A stretch of DNA of 64,000 bases from Mycobacterium sp. GA-1841 (GCF_001954135.1 NZ_MBEQ01000042.1:24902-88901), one strand, 5' to 3'. Positions 8,247 through 16,907 are shown, counted from the stretch's first letter. The notes: a model not told the origin generated them from the sequence alone. Program-made: numbers and translations.

Positions 8247-8380
8247 TGTGCATCGGTACTTCGGCAGGGGGCCAACGTGAAGGACACGAGCACCGGGCGG
8301 TGATGGCTAGGGGGAGTAAGCCTCCGAACACCGCCTCACGTCAGTGGTGACCCGTATACAGCGGGTCACCACTGATCTGT
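8247..8380 (+). ncRNA. Candidate small RNA or short leaderless transcript
   Basis: The 347-bp gap 8049-8395 has no convincing protein gene. On the plus strand a TACAGT hexamer (8235-8240) would start transcription near 8247. A 14-bp perfect hairpin at 8341-8375 followed by TCTGTTT would end it, giving a transcript of about 130 nt. Two tiny frames lie within: GTG 8248 (10 codons), leaderless if the promoter is right, and ATG 8303 (15 codons), ending inside the hairpin arm. The promoter is weak by eye and no -35 is obvious, so this remains a hypothesis. The left part of the gap (8049-8230) shows nothing. Confidence 0.3.
8341..8375. terminator. Perfect 14-bp inverted repeat, likely terminator
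   Basis: TCAGTGGTGACCCG at 8341-8354 and its exact complement at 8362-8375 enclose a 7-nt loop. It lies 21 bp beyond the stop of the ABC ATPase gene (minus strand). It has no long U-tract on that side, as is common for mycobacterial terminators; on the plus strand it is followed by TCTGTTT. It can serve either strand. Confidence 0.65.
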
Positions 8381-8395
8381 TTGGGGCACACCCGT

Positions 8396-9133
8396 TCATC
8401 CGGACGTCGCCACGCCGAGCGCGGCGAGCAACGCCTCACGATGCGCGATGAATTCCGGGTTGCGGTAGGTACGTGCGTCCGGGGTCTCGAAGTCCAACTG
8501 CCGGTCGACGACGAACGCTCCACCGTCGAGGACGAGCACCCGGTCAGCCAGCGTCACCGCCTCGTCGACATCGTGTGTCACCAGCAGCACGCCGGGCTGG
8601 TACTTGGCACACAGCTCCTTGAGCAGGTGGTGCATCCGGACCCGGGTCAGGGCGTCGAGCGCCCCGAACGGTTCGTCGGCCAGCAGCAGCGCGGGGTTGC
8701 GCACCAGTGAGCGGGCCAGTGCCACGCGTTGCTGTTCACCGCCGGACAACTCATAGGGCCAGGCCTGCTCGCGCCCGGCCAGGCCGACGTCGGCCAGTAC
8801 CGCGCTCGCGTGTTCTTTGACGGCGCGACCGGACTGGCCGAGGGCGACGTTGTCGAGCACGCGTGACCACGGCAACAGACGGGAGTCTTGGAACACCACC
8901 GACACGTCACGGGCGACGAACAGGTCCCCGTCGCCGTCCACGCCATGGTCCAATCCCGCCAGGGCGCGCAGCAGGGTGCTCTTACCGGAGCCGCTGCGTC
9001 CCAGCAGGGCGACGAACTCTCCTTGACGGATTGTCAGGTCGATGTCGTCGAGAATCGTTGTGCCGCCGAAGGACCGGCTCAGGTTCCGTACGACGGCCAC
9101 TTCCTCGGTCAGGTTCCCAGTGCGCGCCGCCAT
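8396..9133 (-). CDS. ABC transporter ATP-binding protein (sulfonate/nitrate/taurine type)
   Basis: Cytoplasmic ATPase of 245 residues driving uptake. Walker A is LLGRSGSGKST, the Q-loop region VVFQDSRLLPW, the ABC signature LSGGEQQRVALARSL, Walker B ALLLADEPFGALD, and the switch histidine is in LLVTHDVDEAV. The DSRLLPW wording is typical of the SsuB/TauB/NrtD branch. The start ATG at 9133 overlaps the end of the permease gene by 25 bp, so it is the last gene of the leftward three-gene transporter operon. The flavin monooxygenase gene at 11051-12406 upstream points to organosulfur compounds as cargo. Confidence 0.9.
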   Translation of the reverse strand: MAARTGNLTEEVAVVRNLSRSFGGTTILDDIDLTIRQGEFVALLGRSGSGKSTLLRALAGLDHGVDGDGDLFVARDVSVVFQDSRLLPWSRVLDNVALGQSGRAVKEHASAVLADVGLAGREQAWPYELSGGEQQRVALARSLVRNPALLLADEPFGALDALTRVRMHHLLKELCAKYQPGVLLVTHDVDEAVTLADRVLVLDGGAFVVDRQLDFETPDARTYRNPEFIAHREALLAALGVATSG

Positions 9134-9984
9134 GACAACGCCCTCCTCTCGACGGCCCGCACCGCATAGTCCCCGGTGAGCCCGAACACCGCGTAGACCA
9201 GCAGGCCGACCACCACCACGTCCAACTGCCCGTACAGCCGGGCCTGGGTCATCAGGTACCCGATGCCGCTGGTGGCGTTGACCTGCTCGACCACCACCAG
9301 TGCGGTCCACGAGATCGTCACCGCGAGTCGCAACCCGGTGAAGAATCCGGGCAGGGCACCCGGGATGGCCACCTTGCGGATGAACTGGCTGCGCGACAGT
9401 CCGACCGTCTCGGCCAGCTCGACGTGGCGCAGATCGACACCTTTGAGTTGCGCGGTGGTGTTGATGTACACGGGGATCAGCACGCTGGTGGCGATGATGA
9501 TGATCTTCATGGTGTCGCCGATGCCGAACCAGATGATCGCCAGCGGGATGATGGCCAGGGTCGGCACCGCACGCTTGACCTGGACCGGCCCGTCGACGAT
9601 GGCCTCCCCGATGCGGCTCAGACCGGAGATCAACGCGAGCGCGAGCCCCAGTGTTACGCCGATGGCCAAGGAGATGGAGGCCAGTTTCAGCGAGGCGAGG
9701 ATGTTGGTGGGCAACTGACCGTCGGACCACATCTCGCCGATGGTGCGCACGATGTCCAGCGGTGGTGGCAGGGTCCGCGGGTCGAGGATGCCCAGCTGCG
9801 AGGTGATGATCCAGATCGCGACCAGCAGCAGTGGCCCGATCGCCAGTGAGGCGGGAATCGCCCGCCCCGGCCCGAGACGTCGCCGACGTTGAGTACCCGA
9901 CCGGTGCTCAAGGTGCGGATAGTCCTGGGCGACGGCAGAATTGGTCTTCGTCGAAGACGCCGGGGCGGTCTGGACGGCGGTCAT
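9109..9984 (-). CDS. ABC transporter permease (SsuC/TauC-like)
   Basis: Integral membrane protein of 291 residues with about six hydrophobic segments, starting with IPASLAIGPLLLVAIWII after a 40-residue polar N-terminus. The permease coupling loop ELAETVGLSRSQFIRKVAIPGALPG, which docks with the ATPase, is present near residue 190 (read in two halves). Its ATG at 9984 overlaps the stop of the binding-protein gene by 4 bp and its own end overlaps the ATPase start, showing tight translational coupling. It belongs to the nitrate/sulfonate/taurine group. Confidence 0.9.
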   Translation of the reverse strand: MTAVQTAPASSTKTNSAVAQDYPHLEHRSGTQRRRRLGPGRAIPASLAIGPLLLVAIWIITSQLGILDPRTLPPPLDIVRTIGEMWSDGQLPTNILASLKLASISLAIGVTLGLALALISGLSRIGEAIVDGPVQVKRAVPTLAIIPLAIIWFGIGDTMKIIIIATSVLIPVYINTTAQLKGVDLRHVELAETVGLSRSQFIRKVAIPGALPGFFTGLRLAVTISWTALVVVEQVNATSGIGYLMTQARLYGQLDVVVVGLLVYAVFGLTGDYAVRAVERRALSWRRALGT

Positions 9985-11039
9985 TGATTACCCGCCGAAT
10001 TCGCGTTGAGGTCGGCGAACCGGAGATCGAATTCGTCTTTGGCGTGCAGTTGCGCGCCGGAGAATGCGCCGGCCTGCTGCAGTAGGTCGATGGTCTCCTG
10101 TTGGGTCTTGATGACCTCGTCGGTGAATCCCGGGATCGAGGTTGTGCCGTCGGACTCGGCGATCACCCGAGCATCTTCCGGGCTGACCTTCTGATCCTTG
10201 ACCAGATACTCGTCGATCCAGGTCTGTTTGTGATCGTTGAGCCACTGCTCGGCGCGGTACCAGGCGACGACGAACTCGCGGATCGCCGCGGCCCGGCCCG
10301 GGTCCGACAGCGCGTCTCGGCTGGCGTAGACGTAGTACAGGCCCGGGTACGCGCCAGGCGCGTTGGGGATTTCGATGCTCCCCTCCCCCGCCGTCGAGGT
10401 GAGGTAACGGACCCGGTCCGGTTGCTTGAGCACCGCGGCATTCACCTGCTCGGCGCGCAGCCCGTCGGCGAACTCGGCCAGGCCGAGATTGACCAGCTGC
10501 ACATCCTTGATGGTCAGGCCGACAGACTTGAGGTTGCGCAACACCACTGCCTGCTGCGCAGTGCCCTCGTTGATCGCAATCTTCTTGCCGGCCAGGTCTT
10601 TCAGCGACGAAATGCCCGACTTCGGCGACGTCGTCAGCCGCAGGGCGTCACCGTCGTATTTCACGGCACCGACGATCGGCACTCCCGCATCGGAATAGTG
10701 GGCCAGGATGGGCGGGACGTCGCCGACCCGGCCCAACTGCGCATTGCCCGACCGGATCGCCTCCAGCCGCAGCGGCCCGCTGCTGAAGTTGGCGTATGTG
10801 ACGTCGGCCGTGAGCCGATCCTGTTCCCCGGACAACGCGAACAGCGTCTTGAGCCGATTGGCGTCGTCGGCCACCACCAGCGTGGTGCCGGCCGGAACCG
10901 TGACGGGGATCGCGGCATCAGCGGCGAGTCCACCGCTCGCCGACGTGTCGGTTCCCGACGTCTGGCAGGCGGTCACCGCGGCCGTGACGACAACGGCGGC
11001 CAGCAGCCCACGCACGAACGGAGTCAACGGATTACGCAT
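9981..11039 (-). CDS. ABC transporter substrate-binding lipoprotein (SsuA-like)
   Basis: A 352-residue extracytoplasmic solute-binding protein. The N-terminus is a lipoprotein signal (GLLAAVVVTAAVTAC) with the lipobox cysteine at about residue 25. The body has features of the NMT1/SsuA family: SGNAQLGRVGDVPPI near residue 100, SLKDLAGKKIAINEGTAQ for ligand-domain switching, and REFVVAWYRAEQWLNDHK near the C-terminus. It is the first transporter gene, 11 bp downstream of the flavin monooxygenase, so all four genes likely share one message. Aliphatic sulfonate or a similar organosulfur ligand is the best inference. Confidence 0.9.
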   Translation of the reverse strand: MRNPLTPFVRGLLAAVVVTAAVTACQTSGTDTSASGGLAADAAIPVTVPAGTTLVVADDANRLKTLFALSGEQDRLTADVTYANFSSGPLRLEAIRSGNAQLGRVGDVPPILAHYSDAGVPIVGAVKYDGDALRLTTSPKSGISSLKDLAGKKIAINEGTAQQAVVLRNLKSVGLTIKDVQLVNLGLAEFADGLRAEQVNAAVLKQPDRVRYLTSTAGEGSIEIPNAPGAYPGLYYVYASRDALSDPGRAAAIREFVVAWYRAEQWLNDHKQTWIDEYLVKDQKVSPEDARVIAESDGTTSIPGFTDEVIKTQQETIDLLQQAGAFSGAQLHAKDEFDLRFADLNANSAGNQ

Positions 11040-11050
11040 CTGAGCCCCTG

Positions 11051-12406
11051 TCAGCTCGCCGCCGACACGGCGGCGGCTGCATCGGTGATGAATCGATTGC
11101 CCGGCCGGTCCAGGCCGAGATGGTCACGAAGGGTGGTGCCGGTGTACTCGTCACGGAAAATTCCGCGCCGCTGCAACTCCGGGACCACGTGGTCGACGAA
11201 ATCGGCCAGCGAGGACGGCAACGCCGGTGGGATGAGATTGAAGCCGTCGGCCGCGCCGGTGCGGAACCATTCCTCGATGGTGTCGGCGACCTGTTCGGGG
11301 GTACCGGCGAACAACCGGTGCCCCCGACCGCTGCTGAGCCGCAGCAACAGCTCACGGACGGTGAGGTTGTCGGTCTCCACCAACCGTTTCACCAGGGTCA
11401 GCCGGCTCTTGATGAACGTGTCCCCCGGCTCTTCGGCCGGGAAAGTCAGCTTCCGGTCCAGATCATCCTTGGTGACCGCGAAACCGACGATGGCGCTGAG
11501 TTGGTCGAGCCCGTAATCGGGCACGGTCAACTCCTCGAACTCACGTTGCCGCTGGCGCGCTTCCGCCTCGGTGCCGCCGATGATCGCCGAGAGCCCGGGC
11601 AGGATGTGCACCTGGTCGGGATTGCGGCCGTGACGGCGGACCCGGGCCTTGACGTCGTGGTAGAAGTCGCGAGCCTCCGCCAGCGTGGGCTGCGCGGTGA
11701 AGATGGCCTCGGCGTATCTGGCGGCGAGTTCCTTGCCAGGCTCGGATGATCCGGCCTGGAACAGCACCGGATGCCCCTGTGGGGACCGCGGCACCTCCAG
11801 CGGTCCGGCCACGTCGAAGTGCGGGCCGGAGTGGTTGATCGCATGGATCTTGGCCGGATCCACGAATCGCGGCGCCACCTTGTCCCCGACGATGGCGTCG
11901 TCTTCCCAGCTGTCCCACAACTGCAGCGCCACCTGCAGAAACTCGTCGGCACGCCGGTACCGGTCCGCGGGGTCCGGATGGTTGGGAACGCCGAAGTTGG
12001 CGGCGGCCGAGGCGTTGGCCGTGGTCACCACATTCCAGCCGGCTCGGCCCCGGCTCACATGGTCGAGCGTTGCGAAGCGCCGCGCCAGACCATACGGGTC
12101 GTTGTAGGTGGTCGACGCGGTGGCGATCAATCCCACATTGGTGGTGGCCCCGGCCAACGCGGCCACCAGGGTGACCGGGTCGAGAGCATCGAACGGACGA
12201 AACTCGGTCTGCCCCTTGAGTACCGGGTGATCGGCGAAGAAGACGGCGTCGAGCCGGCCGCGCTCGGCGATGCGGGCCAGCTCGATGTAGTGCCCGATGT
12301 CGGTGACGCCCGACAGATCGGTTTCGGGCAGGCGCCAGGCCGCTTCGTGCTGGCCGATGTTGCGCAGGAATGCGTTGAGGTGCAACTGCCTCGCGGGCGC
12401 AGCCAT
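11051..12406 (-). CDS. LLM-class FMN-dependent monooxygenase (NtaA/SnaA/DszA family)
   Basis: A 451-residue luciferase-like monooxygenase. The family opening LHLNAFLRNIGQHEAAWR, the loop DAVFFADHPVLKG, the segment SRGRAGWNVVTTANASAAANFG, and DRYRRADEFLQV are all characteristic of the NtaA/DszA/DmoA group. These enzymes use reduced FMN from a separate reductase to oxidise substrates such as sulfones, dimethyl sulfide or nitrilotriacetate. AAAGGAG sits 9 nt before the ATG at 12406. It heads the transporter operon, so import and C-S bond cleavage of one organosulfur compound is the likely joint job. No flavin reductase gene is nearby. Confidence 0.88.
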   Translation of the reverse strand: MAAPARQLHLNAFLRNIGQHEAAWRLPETDLSGVTDIGHYIELARIAERGRLDAVFFADHPVLKGQTEFRPFDALDPVTLVAALAGATTNVGLIATASTTYNDPYGLARRFATLDHVSRGRAGWNVVTTANASAAANFGVPNHPDPADRYRRADEFLQVALQLWDSWEDDAIVGDKVAPRFVDPAKIHAINHSGPHFDVAGPLEVPRSPQGHPVLFQAGSSEPGKELAARYAEAIFTAQPTLAEARDFYHDVKARVRRHGRNPDQVHILPGLSAIIGGTEAEARQRQREFEELTVPDYGLDQLSAIVGFAVTKDDLDRKLTFPAEEPGDTFIKSRLTLVKRLVETDNLTVRELLLRLSSGRGHRLFAGTPEQVADTIEEWFRTGAADGFNLIPPALPSSLADFVDHVVPELQRRGIFRDEYTGTTLRDHLGLDRPGNRFITDAAAAVSAAS

Positions 12407-12535
12407 TGAGACGAGCTCCTTTGATCGGTGGACCGGACCGCGTCCATTTCAAAGGGCAAGCTGCGCCGCGAGAACAGTTAAGATCAGCGAAATTCCAGCT
12501 AATTCACAGAGTGCAGGCGACCGTGCGACGGGGAA

Positions 12536-12907
12536 TCAGCCCAGGCCGGTCCACTTCTTGAGGACCTTGCCGGGGAACCCTCCCCACTTCTCGGCGGTCT
12601 TGCCGGGGAATCCAGTCCACTTCTCGGCGGTCTTACCCGGGAAACCAGTCCACTTCTCCGCCGTCTCGCCCGGGAAGTTCGTCCACTTGTCCACGATGGG
12701 GCTTTCCGGCAGAGCCGCATCGCCGGTGGCGGCGCCTGTGACGGCGTCGGTGACCGCATCGGTGACGGCCGACGACACGCGGTCGCATGGCGAGCAGCCG
12801 ACGGTGCTGTTGCCCTTGGAGTCGGCCGAGGCCGGCGCGGCCAGCGCCACTGCGGCACCGATGGCGCCCGCGGCGAGGGTGGTGGCGATCAAACTCTTCT
12901 GGATCAT
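12536..12907 (-). CDS. Small secreted protein with tandem 11-residue KWTGFPGKTAE repeats
   Basis: A 123-residue exported protein of unknown function. A Sec signal peptide (MIQKSLIATTLAAGAIGAA, cleavage near PASA/DSKG) is followed by a short region with two cysteines (GCSPC), a Val/Thr/Ala segment built of VTDAV repeats, and a C-terminal third made of four and a half copies of an 11-residue unit, consensus KWTGFPGKTAE. An ATG 51 nt further upstream would extend it, but the signal peptide supports 12907. Neighbours do not hint at a role. The Trp/Pro/Gly repeats suggest a surface or cell-wall binding element. Confidence 0.8.
   Translation of the reverse strand: MIQKSLIATTLAAGAIGAAVALAAPASADSKGNSTVGCSPCDRVSSAVTDAVTDAVTGAATGDAALPESPIVDKWTNFPGETAEKWTGFPGKTAEKWTGFPGKTAEKWGGFPGKVLKKWTGLG
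12539..12694. repeat. Tandem 33-bp coding repeats
   Basis: About four and a half 33-bp units encode KWTNFPGETAE, KWTGFPGKTAE (twice), KWGGFPGKVLK and a final KWTGLG in the secreted repeat protein. Units differ mostly at third positions, which suggests old rather than fresh duplication. Confidence 0.85.
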
Positions 12908-13020
12908 GAAGTCCCCAACTGTGTTGTACCGACGCCGTCCGACGACGAGCGCACGCACACGCTAAACCGAAATCGCCGGGCCCGCTGACTGAGTCACGGG
13001 TTGCCACCCGCTCGGGGCGC

Positions 13021-13914
13021 CTAGGCGAAGACCTTCGCCACCTCGGCCACCCGGCGCAACTGATCGATGTCGGAGCTGGTCGGGATCAGGTGCACCTCGT
13101 CGGTGCCGATGTCCTCGAACTTGCCGAGCACCTCGACCAATTGCTCTTCGCTGCCCGCCCAGCCGGTCATCGGAGCCATCGCGTCGACGTATTCGGCCGG
13201 GATCCAGTTCATGTACCGACGCAGGTGGCGGTGCACCTGGGCGCGGGCCACCTCAGGTTCGCCGAGCGCGAACCAGAACGACGTGGCCAGGTGCGGCTTG
13301 GGCTTACCGGCCTCGGCCCAGGCGGTGCGGGCGATGTCGAACAGTTCGGCTTGGCGGGTCAGATCCAGGTCCAGCGTGGTGCCGGCCACCCCGTCGGCCC
13401 ACGCCGCTGCGTCACGCACGGTCTTGGGCCCGATGGTGCCCACATGCAGGGGCGGACCGCCGGCCTGCACCGGCGGCGGCCCGACCGGAAGCACCGATTC
13501 GGTGACCTTCTCCCCGGCCCACACCCGCTTCATCACCGCCACCCGCTCAGCCATGCCGCGGCGGGTCTGGGAGGCCGGATCGGCGCCGACGGCGTGATAG
13601 TCCTCGTGCCGTCCACCCACACCGATTCCGACCGTCAACCGTCCACCGCTGAGCAGATCGCCGGTGGCCAGGCCTTTCGCCAGCAGCACCGGATCATGAA
13701 GTTGAGGCACGATCACGGTGGTCACCAGCTGTACCCGGTCGGTCCACGCCGACAGGGCACCCAGCAGGGTCAAACTGTCGGGATTGTCGAAAGCGATACG
13801 TTCACCCCAGCACAGTGACGAGAACGGCCCGCCGTCGATGAGGCGCGCCCAGGCCCGCAGCGTCGTCGCGTCCAACCGAGGTTCCATGACCGGCATTGTC
13901 ATTCCCACACGCAC
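13021..13914 (-). CDS. LLM-class flavin (probably F420-dependent) oxidoreductase
   Basis: A 297-residue TIM-barrel oxidoreductase of the luciferase-like superfamily. Recognisable parts are GPFSSLCWGERIAFDNPDSL near the N-terminus, the VTTVIVPQLHDPVLLAKGLA strand-helix, and GGRLTVGIGVGGRHEDYHAVG, the cofactor phosphate-binding region. Mycobacteria have many such proteins using F420 or FMN; the cofactor cannot be settled by eye. The GTG at 13914 is the most upstream sensible start, with ATG alternatives 12 and 18 nt downstream. It stands alone, divergent from the two-component genes at 14024. The substrate is unknown. Confidence 0.85.
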   Translation of the reverse strand: MRVGMTMPVMEPRLDATTLRAWARLIDGGPFSSLCWGERIAFDNPDSLTLLGALSAWTDRVQLVTTVIVPQLHDPVLLAKGLATGDLLSGGRLTVGIGVGGRHEDYHAVGADPASQTRRGMAERVAVMKRVWAGEKVTESVLPVGPPPVQAGGPPLHVGTIGPKTVRDAAAWADGVAGTTLDLDLTRQAELFDIARTAWAEAGKPKPHLATSFWFALGEPEVARAQVHRHLRRYMNWIPAEYVDAMAPMTGWAGSEEQLVEVLGKFEDIGTDEVHLIPTSSDIDQLRRVAEVAKVFA

Positions 13915-14023
13915 GCAAAAGATTCTGACATGCCCAGACGGACACGCCGGGGGTGGTTAACCCCCACGTCGTTCTCGGGTAAACGCTGTATCGCCGGAGC
14001 GCGCGACTTCGTAGGTTGAAGGC

Positions 14024-15334
14024 ATGGTCGCAATGAGCGAAACCGCCCTGCCCGCCCCCGCACCGCCGGCCCCGCAGCGCGAGGCGAGAACGAACAACCT
14101 CGGCATGGTCCCGACGGCGTCGATGATCACCGGAGCCGCCGTGGCGCTGGTGTGGTTCTGGATTCCGTTGTCCATCATCGTCATCGGGATCTCCTCGATT
14201 CCCTCGGTGATCGGATTCTTGATCGCCGCCGTTGTTTTCGTCTACCTGATGCGGGGCGTCGAGTGGTTCGAACGTATCCGCAGCGAAGCGGTCTTCGGGC
14301 TGGGGATCGGCATTGCGCCGCGCCGTCTGTCGCCGCACACCGGGTTCCAGGGGTGGGCCCATCAGCTGTGGTTGGACATCAGCGGTGCCCGGTTCTGGAA
14401 AAGCGTCTGCCACCACTATCTGCGCATGCTCTACGACATGCTGGCCACCGGCGTCGCGCTCGCGTTGCTGGTGTTCGCGTTCGCCGCTCCGGCGGCGTCG
14501 GTGGCGATCCGCCAGAGTGATGACGATGCCGGCTTGAGCTTCGTCTCACCGCCGATCGCGTGGCTGCTGGCGCTTGTCGCCGTCGTCGCCGCGCTGGCCA
14601 TCGTGGTGTTCGCCCCGGCTGTGGACGCCGCGATCGACCGGTGGCTGTTGTCGCCGTCGCCCACCGCTGCGCTGCAGTACCAGGTGAGCGCATTGGCCGA
14701 CGCGCGGCTGGGCGCGGTGTCCTCGGCGCAGACCGAACGCCACCGCATCGAGCGCGATCTCCATGACAGCGTGCAGCCGCGGCTGGTTTCCCTGGCGATG
14801 ACGATCGGACTGGCGCAGACAAAACTCGATACCGATCCACCGGCGGCCAAGGCGCTGATCGCCGAGGCCCATGACGAGGCCAAGAGCGCCTTGGTCGAGC
14901 TGCGCAACGTGGTGCGCGGTATCGCCCCCACCATCCTGTCGGACCGCGGTCTGGACGCCGCGCTGTCCGCAGTCGTGCAGCGGTCCGAAACCTCTGGGGT
15001 TCCAACGACATTGCATGTCGACCTGCCTCACAGGCTGCCCGACGAAGTGGAATCGGTGGCGTACTTCGTGGTCGCGGAGGCGTTGACCAACATTGCCAAA
15101 CACGCCGAGGCCGCACAGGCGGTGGTCACCGTCCGGTTCGACGATCCCGCCAACGTGCTGCACGTCTCGGTGTTCGACGATGGAAGGGGCGGCGCGGCCG
15201 TCGACACCGGTGAGAACGCCACCGGTCTACGCGGACTCGACGAGCGGGTCCGCGCCGCGGGTGGAACCTTCGAGGTGTCGAGCCCTGCGACCGGGCCGAC
15301 GATCGTCACGGCGGTGCTGCCATGCGCGTCATAA
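14024..15334 (+). CDS. Sensor histidine kinase, NarL/DesK type
   Basis: A 436-residue membrane sensor kinase. Hydrophobic segments lie around residues 30-65 and 140-200, without a large extracytoplasmic domain, so it may sense a membrane signal. The HisKA_3 dimerisation motif ERHRIERDLHDSVQPRLVSL has the phospho-acceptor H247, and the HATPase region shows VVAEALTNIAKHA and DDGRGGA. TAGGTT ends 6 nt before the ATG at 14024, so a leaderless start there is favoured; ATG 14033 with GAAGG 10 nt upstream is the alternative. It overlaps the response-regulator gene by 13 bp. The N-terminal domain resembles the DUF1707/putative-sensor class of actinobacterial kinases. Confidence 0.92.
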   Translation: MVAMSETALPAPAPPAPQREARTNNLGMVPTASMITGAAVALVWFWIPLSIIVIGISSIPSVIGFLIAAVVFVYLMRGVEWFERIRSEAVFGLGIGIAPRRLSPHTGFQGWAHQLWLDISGARFWKSVCHHYLRMLYDMLATGVALALLVFAFAAPAASVAIRQSDDDAGLSFVSPPIAWLLALVAVVAALAIVVFAPAVDAAIDRWLLSPSPTAALQYQVSALADARLGAVSSAQTERHRIERDLHDSVQPRLVSLAMTIGLAQTKLDTDPPAAKALIAEAHDEAKSALVELRNVVRGIAPTILSDRGLDAALSAVVQRSETSGVPTTLHVDLPHRLPDEVESVAYFVVAEALTNIAKHAEAAQAVVTVRFDDPANVLHVSVFDDGRGGAAVDTGENATGLRGLDERVRAAGGTFEVSSPATGPTIVTAVLPCAS

Positions 15335-15966
15335 TCGCCGAGGACTCGGCGCTGCTGCGGGCCGGTATCGAGCGGATCCTGGCCGACGCCGGACACCACG
15401 TGGTGGCCGGTGTCCCCGACGCCACCGATCTTCTGCGCCTGGTCAACGAACACCGTCCCGACCTGGCCATCCTCGACGTCCGGATGCCGCCGACCTTCAC
15501 CGACGAAGGCATCCGCGCCGCGGCCCTGCTGCGTAGCCAGAACCTCGAATCCCCCGTGCTGGTCCTGTCCCACTACGTCGAAGAGCGGTATGCCGCCGAC
15601 CTGATCGCCTCGGACACAAGGGGTTTCGGGTACCTGCTGAAAGATCGGGTGGCCGACGTACCGGCATTTCTCGACGCCGTCGATGTGGTGGGACGCGGGG
15701 GCACGGTGCTCGATCCCGAGGTGGTGTCACAGATCTTGGTGCGGTCGGCCAAACGCAGCGCCCTGGACCAGCTCACCCCTCGCGAACGTGAGGTCTTGCA
15801 GTTGATGGCAGAGGGCAAGACGAACTCGGCGATCGCCACCGCACTGCACATCTCGATCGGATCGGCCGAAAAACACATCGCTTCGATCTTCACGAAATTC
15901 AATCTCACTCCCGACGAGAGCGAGAATCGCCGCGTGCTGGCGGTGCTGCGCTATCTCGAGACCTAG
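15322..15966 (+). CDS. LuxR/NarL family response regulator
   Basis: A 214-residue cognate regulator of the upstream kinase. The receiver domain has the acidic pair ED (residues 7-8), the phosphoryl-accepting D52 in LAILDVRMPP, and the switch lysine in GYLLKDRV. The C-terminal LuxR-type helix-turn-helix reads LTPREREVLQLMAEGKTNSAIA. Overlap with the kinase gene means co-translation. The DUF4097 gene 32 bp downstream is the nearest likely target or accessory. Confidence 0.94.
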   Translation: MRVIIAEDSALLRAGIERILADAGHHVVAGVPDATDLLRLVNEHRPDLAILDVRMPPTFTDEGIRAAALLRSQNLESPVLVLSHYVEERYAADLIASDTRGFGYLLKDRVADVPAFLDAVDVVGRGGTVLDPEVVSQILVRSAKRSALDQLTPREREVLQLMAEGKTNSAIATALHISIGSAEKHIASIFTKFNLTPDESENRRVLAVLRYLET

Positions 15967-15998
15967 ACCGAACATCTGTACCGGGAAGGACTTTCATC

Positions 15999-16883
15999 GT
16001 GACCACCATCGCCACCCCGCCGCCGGTCAACCCTCCGCCACAGTTGAGTTCCGGTGGGCGCACCGCATTCCGTGTGACCGTGATCGCCGCGGCCGTACTC
16101 CTGATAGCCGGCACAGCCGCGGCCCTCGGCGCGGCGGCCTGGGCCGTCAGCAACGTCCGTGTCGTCACCGATCATCGCGCTTTGCCCGCCACGATGCAAT
16201 CGCTGGTGATCGACACCGCTCGCATCCCGGTAGCCATCCGCATCAGTGCAGACCGCGAAACCCACTCGGCTACTGCGGATCTGCGCCTGGTGAACACTGC
16301 CCGCAGCGGCGAGCACCGGCTGCAGGTGGTCACCGAAGGTGACGAGACCCGCATCCAGATCGAAGGCAAACCGTCTCCGATGCTGGAGTGGGCCCGCGGC
16401 GGCGAGATCACGATTGCCCTGCCACCCGAGCAGGCCAGGCGATTGAGTGTGCACACCGAACAGGAGATCGGTGCGTTGTTCTCGTTTGCCGATGTCGACG
16501 AGTTGATCGCTCGCACCGACGACGGCGCCATCATCCTCGGTGGGGCGGCCCGCCGTGTCGAGATCCACACGGTGAATGGCGAGATCGTCTCGCGCGCGCC
16601 GATCGCCGTCACCGAGCAGTTCAGTGCCACCACTTCTGACGGTGACATCACCGTGGACTTCCGTGACACCGCACCCCGGCGCGTCGATGCGGTGAGCCGA
16701 AACGGTGACGTGGTGATCGGACTACCCGAGCGCGGACCATATCTGGTGCACGCTCAGTCCGATTCTTCGACGCAGGTGCGGGTGTCGGAGACGACGGATG
16801 CGGCCAGGGCGGTCGCCGAGGTCACCGCTCGCTCCAATGACGGCGATGTCGTGGTGCAGCGGGTGAACCCGGCAGAGAACTGA
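15999..16883 (+). CDS. DUF4097-family membrane-anchored beta-repeat protein
   Basis: A 294-residue protein with a Pro-rich cytoplasmic start, one membrane segment (VTVIAAAVLLIAGTAAALGA, residues about 27-50) and an external domain of repetitive beta strands with TVNGEI-, TSDGDI-, RNGDV- and NDGDV-type turns, typical of DUF4097 adhesin-like repeats. GGGAAGGA precedes the GTG at 15999. Such proteins often accompany NarL-type two-component systems in actinobacteria; membrane-stress sensing is a guess. It is the last gene of the kinase-regulator operon and is convergent with the nitronate monooxygenase gene. Confidence 0.85.
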   Translation: MTTIATPPPVNPPPQLSSGGRTAFRVTVIAAAVLLIAGTAAALGAAAWAVSNVRVVTDHRALPATMQSLVIDTARIPVAIRISADRETHSATADLRLVNTARSGEHRLQVVTEGDETRIQIEGKPSPMLEWARGGEITIALPPEQARRLSVHTEQEIGALFSFADVDELIARTDDGAIILGGAARRVEIHTVNGEIVSRAPIAVTEQFSATTSDGDITVDFRDTAPRRVDAVSRNGDVVIGLPERGPYLVHAQSDSSTQVRVSETTDAARAVAEVTARSNDGDVVVQRVNPAEN

Positions 16884-16907
16884 GGGCGTGAAGACCGCTC
16901 GGCAAGC

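Noticed and set aside
10101..11516. Plus-strand frame opposite the substrate-binding protein gene
   Set aside because: Antisense shadow; the minus strand has a lipoprotein signal and SsuA motifs.
12551..12694. 33-bp repeats as a CRISPR array
   Set aside because: There are no unique spacers; the units are contiguous and code for a protein repeat.
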